Source: Chloroflexaceae bacterium (GTDB lineage: Bacteria > Chloroflexota > Chloroflexia > Chloroflexales > Chloroflexaceae). From it: a DNA stretch of 37,881 nt. Below the pieces are notes generated by a model. The model had not been told where the DNA came from. It ran no database searches and was given only the letters and a program-made list of their open reading frames with translations. The position numbers and the translations under genes are program-made. The stretch lies in the NCBI GenBank assembly GCA_012033195.1, contig JAAUSQ010000012.1, positions 1 to 37,881 of the forward strand. The letters run 5' to 3'. Positions 34,131-37,881 of this stretch are shown piece by piece. Position 1 is the stretch's first letter; every line of letters starts with the position of its first letter.

Positions 34131-36233
34131 TTATGCACTGGCGGTACGGCTGAATAACTGATCTGGCGCAGCAATACGCTGCTTTTCGGTGCTGGTGGCA
34201 CTCCTGCCGACGCGCAGCAGTTCGCGGGCCAGCGGGTTACGTTCGGCATCGACAGTGCGGCCAAGCTGATGCTGCGGGATCAACTGTTGTAGAATCAGCA
34301 GAATAGTATCGTCATCGTTCTGTTCGGCAGCAAGCGCCAGCGATTCAACCCAGTAATCAAGGTGTTGCGGTACAAACGTACTGGCATTCTGGGCAATAAA
34401 GATCTTGTGATGATCGGTGCGCTGGAACGCTTCATCAGATGCGAATAACTCCTCATACAGCTTCTCGCCCGGTCGAATGCCTGTAAAGACAATATCGATA
34501 TCGCGCCCCACTTCCAACCCCGACAGTTCTATCAGGTCGCGGGCTAGGTCAACAATCTTGACCTGCTCACCCATATCGAGCGTAAATACTTCGCCGCCGC
34601 GCCCCATTACCGCCGCCTGCAACACCAGTTGCACCGCTTCGGGAATAGTCATAAAGTAGCGTTGCATCTCCGGGTCGGTCACCGTCACCGGGCCGCCTGC
34701 CGCAATCTGCTTTTTAAAGGTCAGCACCACACTGCCCCGGCTGCCCAGTACATTGCCAAACCGTACTGCTACATATGGTCGCCCGGTATGCAGGCTGGCC
34801 TGATGCACAATCAATTCGGCGGTGCACTTGCTGGCCCCCATCACACTGGTCGGGTTGACGGCTTTATCGGTTGATATCATTACAAAGCGCTCAACGCCCA
34901 CATCCTGCGCCGCCTGTACAACATTGCGGGTACCAAGCAGATTGTTGGTGATGGCTTCCGTTGGGTTGTGCTCCATCAGCGGCACGTGCTTGTGGGCTGC
35001 CGCGTGGAAAACAATATGCGGGCAGTATTGCTCAAAAATGTACTGAATACGACTGGTAAGCCGGATATCGGCAATCACTGGTGTCACGTGGCACGTGTGC
35101 CCATGGCTCACGCCGTTTTCGTTCTGGGCGTGCTGCTGCAAACGGGCCAGCGTGTGGCGCAGTTCGTTATGGATTTCAAAAATGCTGTTTTCGCCGTGCC
35201 CCAGGATAATCAATTCGGCTGGGTTGAAGCGAATAAGTTGCCGACATAGTTCGCTGCCGATGGAGCCACCCGCGCCTGTTACCAGAACGCGCTTGCCCTG
35301 CACCAGCGCACTGAGTGCAGTGGTATCGGTGCGAACAGGCTCGCGGCGCAGCAAGTCTTCAATCTGCACATCCCGGATCTGCTTGACATTGACCTTCCCA
35401 TTCAGCAATTCGTACAGGCCAGGAATAACTTTGGTCTGTACGCCCGCTTCTTCGCAGAGGCCCAGAATCTCACGGATGGTTTTGCCTGCTGCCGTCGGAA
35501 TAGCGATAATAGCCTGCTGTACACCGTGTTCGCGGGCCGCCCACCCAATGCTGTGGCGGTCGCCCAGCACAGAGACACCCTGAATACTGAGGTTGTGCTT
35601 TTTGGGGTCGTCATCCAGAAAGCCAATCGGCTCGACACCAAGCTGCGGATTCTGGCGCATTTCCTGCAAGACCATCACGCCCGCCTGTCCAGCCCCAATG
35701 ATGACCGCAGGGACAGGTGCGGTGGCTTCGGGCGCAATCCGGGCTGTTCGTGGCTGGCTAAGTTGCGAGCGGCGGCGCTGCTGGCGGGCAAACAGCCACA
35801 CCCCAAGCCGGGGACCCAATGTCACAATCAGGGCAAACGGAGCAAAAATAAACGGAATTGAGCGCGGTATCTGTGGCGCGGGGCCAGTCTGCATCACCGT
35901 GAGTGTCAGCACCGCCACGATGCCGGCAGCACATGCCACGGCCCACATCAGTAGCAAAAGATCGTCGAGGGCGGCATAGTGCCAGTAGCGCTTATATACT
36001 CCTGCAAGCAGCGCCACACCCAGCACCACGGGCATGGCTATCAGTATGTATGCACCAAGCTGATACCAGTAGGGCGCAATGTTTATTTGATCGAGACGCA
36101 GGACAAAGCTAAAGTAGGCCGCCAGCGCTAGCAACAGCGCATCCAGTAAAAAGAAGTACCGATTGTAGCCGTGTCTCGGATTGATCTTGATCGAAAACAG
36201 CCGCGTGTCTGGTCTCTTCTTATACGTATGCAT
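34131..36233 (-). CDS. UDP-sugar 4,6-dehydratase, membrane-bound (CapD/PglF/WbpM type)
   Basis: 700 residues from ATG 36233; the track's 36296 start is TTG in the leader. Four N-terminal TM helices (about 28-160), a first Rossmann domain (VPAVIIGAGQAGVMVLQEM), then the catalytic SDR domain: VLVTGAGGSIGSELCRQLIR, HIVFHAAAHKHVPLMEHNP, MISTDKAVNPTSVMGASK (Met replaces the SDR Tyr, as is normal for the large dehydratases) and RYFMTIPEAVQLVLQA. Produces a UDP-4-keto-6-deoxy-HexNAc. First biosynthetic gene of the locus. With the DegT enzymes and the PglC-like transferase it supports a bacillosamine-type route. Confidence 0.94.
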   Translation of the reverse strand: MHTYKKRPDTRLFSIKINPRHGYNRYFFLLDALLLALAAYFSFVLRLDQINIAPYWYQLGAYILIAMPVVLGVALLAGVYKRYWHYAALDDLLLLMWAVACAAGIVAVLTLTVMQTGPAPQIPRSIPFIFAPFALIVTLGPRLGVWLFARQQRRRSQLSQPRTARIAPEATAPVPAVIIGAGQAGVMVLQEMRQNPQLGVEPIGFLDDDPKKHNLSIQGVSVLGDRHSIGWAAREHGVQQAIIAIPTAAGKTIREILGLCEEAGVQTKVIPGLYELLNGKVNVKQIRDVQIEDLLRREPVRTDTTALSALVQGKRVLVTGAGGSIGSELCRQLIRFNPAELIILGHGENSIFEIHNELRHTLARLQQHAQNENGVSHGHTCHVTPVIADIRLTSRIQYIFEQYCPHIVFHAAAHKHVPLMEHNPTEAITNNLLGTRNVVQAAQDVGVERFVMISTDKAVNPTSVMGASKCTAELIVHQASLHTGRPYVAVRFGNVLGSRGSVVLTFKKQIAAGGPVTVTDPEMQRYFMTIPEAVQLVLQAAVMGRGGEVFTLDMGEQVKIVDLARDLIELSGLEVGRDIDIVFTGIRPGEKLYEELFASDEAFQRTDHHKIFIAQNASTFVPQHLDYWVESLALAAEQNDDDTILLILQQLIPQHQLGRTVDAERNPLARELLRVGRSATSTEKQRIAAPDQLFSRTASA

Positions 36234-36352
36234 GCAGTTAAAACCTTTCTGTGCTGAAATGAAGCGTGTGTGTTTCTGGTTTGACTTGCAGTGCAATCAC
36301 TTTTTTCCGAGCGAGACGGGCACACTCCAACGAGCGGACGACGTATGGTTCG

Positions 36353-36382
36353 GCCTGCTCCGCGCTGCTCATCTGAGCAGGC
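36353..36382 (-). promoter_or_regulatory. Alternative-pairing hairpin in the operon leader
   Basis: On the minus strand GCCTGCTC (36382-36375) can pair either with the nearby GAGCAG (short stem, AGAT loop) or with the more distant GAGCAGGC (36360-36353; 8-bp stem, 14-base loop). The two pairings exclude each other. It lies 120 bases before the dehydratase start and has no U-tract, so it is not a simple terminator. Candidate recruitment or pausing element for the NusG paralogue. Confidence 0.45.
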
Positions 36383-36477
36383 TTTAACGCTGCCTTTAAT
36401 AGATCAGGCTTATCGCCACTCCGTCTAGTTCATCTGAAAGAGCAAGAATATACTCATTCAGCGAAATGCTCACCAAC

Positions 36478-36522
36478 AAAAAAAGTGCTGCAAGCTTCCC
36501 GTACGAAACTCGCGGCACTTTT
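36478..36522 (-). terminator. Intrinsic terminator / attenuator upstream of the polysaccharide operon
   Basis: On the minus strand AAAAGTGCCGCGAG pairs with CTTGCAGCACTTTT (one mismatch, 14-base loop) and is followed directly by seven T in total (TTTTTTTG). It lies about 52 bases after the stop of the small ORF at 36575 and 245 bases before the dehydratase. I see no good promoter between this terminator and the dehydratase, so read-through or antitermination may be needed. Confidence 0.7.
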
Positions 36523-36574
36523 CAGCGAACGCGGTCAATACATAATCGTCAGATATCGGCTTGCAAAAACCGGT

Positions 36575-36766
36575 CTACTCTTGCGGTGGCGTGCGTCCTG
36601 GCGCGGCCTGAGTAGCACGTCGTTCCTTGCGACTCCTCCGTAGTCCCAACCGTTGTTCTACCACGGTACGCAAACTCTTTACCCGATTAAGAAGGGTTTG
36701 ATCATCGGTCGCCTGTTCTTCCAGCGCAGACAGTTTTTCGAGAATCTCTTGCAGTAGCATTCGCAT
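36575..36766 (-). CDS. Small basic coiled-coil protein, unknown
   Basis: 63 residues from ATG 36766 (MRMLLQEILEKLSALEEQAT); the track's longer frame (ATG 36901) adds a stretch with no coding character and no ribosome binding site. It has heptad-like leucines at about 4-50 and a basic tail (GLRRSRKERRATQ). The tail vaguely recalls the basic tail of the NusG paralogue. Located between a candidate promoter and a terminator, ahead of the dehydratase. It could be a leader protein, a small regulator or a chance ORF; no family recognised. Confidence 0.45.
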   Translation of the reverse strand: MRMLLQEILEKLSALEEQATDDQTLLNRVKSLRTVVEQRLGLRRSRKERRATQAAPGRTPPQE

Positions 36767-36918
36767 AGACCGTTTACTTTCGCTACTAACGATGAGCAAA
36801 TTGTACAGGCATCGGCCAGCGCGATACGGTAACTCGGTTGGATGCACGACGAGAGACGAACGCTCTCTGTTCCGATGTCTTTCCTGGTATAAGAAAGGCA
36901 TGGCAAAAGAACAAAAGG

Positions 36919-36946
36919 ACTATAAAATTAAAGACAGCAGTGTCAG
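36919..36946 (-). promoter_or_regulatory. Candidate promoter of the polysaccharide operon
   Basis: On the minus strand CTGACA (36946-36941) and TATAGT (36924-36919) are 16 bases apart, in AT-rich sequence. Transcription would start near 36912, giving a leader of about 680 bases that includes the small ORF, the terminator and the switching hairpin before the dehydratase. Confidence 0.45.
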
Positions 36947-37210
36947 ATGGAATTGTGCGTCAGGCTCTGAGGCTATGTGCTTTGTATGCAAGAAAATCAT
37001 TTTCTTACATATGAGCAAGCCACCTATGCCGTACATTGTGCTCAAAGTGTCGGGCACCATCACGCTCTCGTAACTTGCTATAAAGAGCCTACATCTACGT
37101 AGTACAATCTACAAGAACCACAGATTAAATATTCACTTTTTCCTATGCACGCAACGGTTCTCCACAATAGTATCATACGGTGCACGATGAATAGGAGGGA
37201 AAGAGTACAA

Positions 37211-37239
37211 AAAAATATACCAGAACTGTCTGGTATATA
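37211..37239 (-). terminator. Intrinsic terminator in the AT-rich region
   Basis: ATATACCAGA-ACTG-TCTGGTATAT is a perfect 10-bp stem with a 4-base loop. On the minus strand it is followed by TTTTTTTG. It would stop transcription entering from the ketoacyl synthase fragment and insulate the polysaccharide operon. Confidence 0.7.
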
Positions 37240-37393
37240 GATATGAATCCTTATTTTTAACGATAAATAAATACAGCTTCTATATAAATCGAGATTGGTT
37301 TTTGTTTTTATTGATGCATATCGTAAGATGTGAGTGTTCTTGTGTGATAAATAAGCGGGGTTGCATCTATATGTCGTATCCAATTATCAATAT

Positions 37394-37774
37394 ATCAATC
37401 TGCGACTCCTCGAAGCCGAGGTGCCGCGTGAGCAACTCAGTCCCGTGGCGGCTGGCCTAATGCGGCACGACGGCATCGACGCTGCGCCGTTCCCAATTGA
37501 GCCTATCAAAAGAGGTGGTAAGGAATGACCCCAGTTCCCGCAACGACTGCCGAAACACGGCAGGCCCTTCCATATGGAACAGGTTCATTTCGGGAGTGGT
37601 TGTCGGGTCGTTCGGGTGATGCAAGGTGCCGCCGCCACGTATCACTGTCAGGTCGGCCCCGCTGCTATAGGTTGCTGCTGCCATATAGCAGAGCGCACTG
37701 CTGCTACCGGGCGCACTGCGTGTGGGGCGACGAACGAAAGATTTGGGGCGAACTTTCCGTTCTGGTGGCGGCAC
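37394..37774 (-). pseudogene. C-terminal fragment of a FabH-like ketoacyl-ACP synthase III, with in-frame amber codon
   Basis: The minus-strand frame reads YSSGADLTVIRGGGTLHHP, LFHMEGPAVFRQSLRELGSF and SVDAVVPH, then TAG, then in the same frame ASRHGTELLTRHLGFEESQID before running into AT-rich sequence. Thiolase-fold KAS III enzymes have VPHQASRHG here, with the active-site His followed by Gln. So a CAG-to-TAG change (37459-37457) interrupts the gene. The C-terminal Asn region (GNxxxAS) is missing beyond 37394, and the N-terminal half cannot be traced toward the window edge. Together these show a decayed remnant. Synthase type (fatty acid or polyketide) unknown. Confidence 0.7.
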
Positions 37775-37881
37775 TCATGCGGAGGAAAAGCTTCTGACCT
37801 ATCTGCGTGCTAATTGGGGGAGCGCTCGCCGAAGAAGGTAAGTCGCATGTCCTGATCGTCAATGTAACACGCAGCCCATGT

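Larger units (their letters stand above)
36767..37393. other. AT-rich non-coding region at the head of the polysaccharide locus
   Basis: About 630 bases. From about 36900 to 37390 it is clearly richer in A+T than the locus (16 of 60 G+C at 37261-37320). It contains a candidate promoter, a terminator and an A/T palindrome (AAGAAAATCATTTTCTT, 36990-37006). The ORF at 37078-37383 minus runs across the terminator and looks random. Confidence 0.5.

Noticed and set aside
10760-36946. Capsule or prophage island with integrase or IS elements
   Set aside because: No transposase, integrase, attachment-site repeat or phage structural gene was seen on either strand.
36792-37073. 93-residue plus-strand ORF
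   Set aside because: Overlaps the candidate promoter and small ORF on the other strand; no ribosome binding site or family resemblance.
37078-37383. 101-residue minus-strand ORF in the AT-rich region
   Set aside because: It spans the perfect-stem terminator at 37211-37239, starts at TTG without a ribosome binding site and has no coding character.
37775-37881. Short plus-strand frame ending HVLIVNVTRSP at the right edge
   Set aside because: Too short and cut by the window. It might be coding, but no family can be supported.

Overview
The window looks like chromosomal DNA of a Gram-variable bacterium with moderately high G+C, most likely a Chloroflexota (Chloroflexia) member. That assignment rests on gene style (RNase J, family-4 UDG, a trigger factor with an Asp/His-rich insert, a large exopolysaccharide locus) and is an inference, not a database match. 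No rRNA or tRNA gene, CRISPR array or complete insertion sequence was seen.

Left part (1-10.1 kb) is a housekeeping and accessory region. A trigger factor runs off the left edge on the minus strand. Divergent from it, behind a TTGAAG/TATAAT promoter, is a plus-strand series: [4Fe-4S] uracil-DNA glycosylase, a two-TM protein, an AT-rich single-ORF fusion of a DarT-type DNA ADP-ribosyltransferase with a DarG-type macrodomain, RNase J, a DUF2231 membrane protein and PlsC. Peptidyl-tRNA hydrolase, a small membrane protein and a frameshifted Kef-type antiporter follow.

The rest, from 36.9 kb down to 10.1 kb, is one long minus-strand exopolysaccharide / glycoconjugate locus. In transcription order: promoter, small coiled-coil ORF, intrinsic terminator and a second hairpin; CapD/PglF-type UDP-sugar 4,6-dehydratase; Wzz/BY-kinase-like protein; a NusG paralogue; a secreted TIM-barrel-like protein; sugar aminotransferases and an oxidoreductase; a methyltransferase; eight glycosyltransferase-type genes interspersed with a Wzx-type flippase and an O-antigen ligase/polymerase; a PglC-like phosphoglycosyl transferase; an ATP-grasp/HAD pair; a third aminotransferase; and a YdcF/SanA-type protein. 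The gene set suggests a bacillosamine-like initiating sugar, assembly on undecaprenyl phosphate, flipping and polymerisation. A NusG-family antiterminator may help RNA polymerase through the roughly 26 kb operon.

The right edge (36.9-37.9 kb) is AT-rich. It carries a second minus-strand terminator and a decayed C-terminal fragment of a ketoacyl-ACP synthase III gene with an in-frame amber codon.

Five single-base indels at short homopolymers interrupt four otherwise intact genes (antiporter, one aminotransferase, one glycosyltransferase twice, the flippase). This pattern is more typical of uncorrected sequencing error than of true pseudogenes. The most interesting biological element is the DarT-macrodomain fusion, followed by the antiterminator/leader arrangement of the polysaccharide locus.
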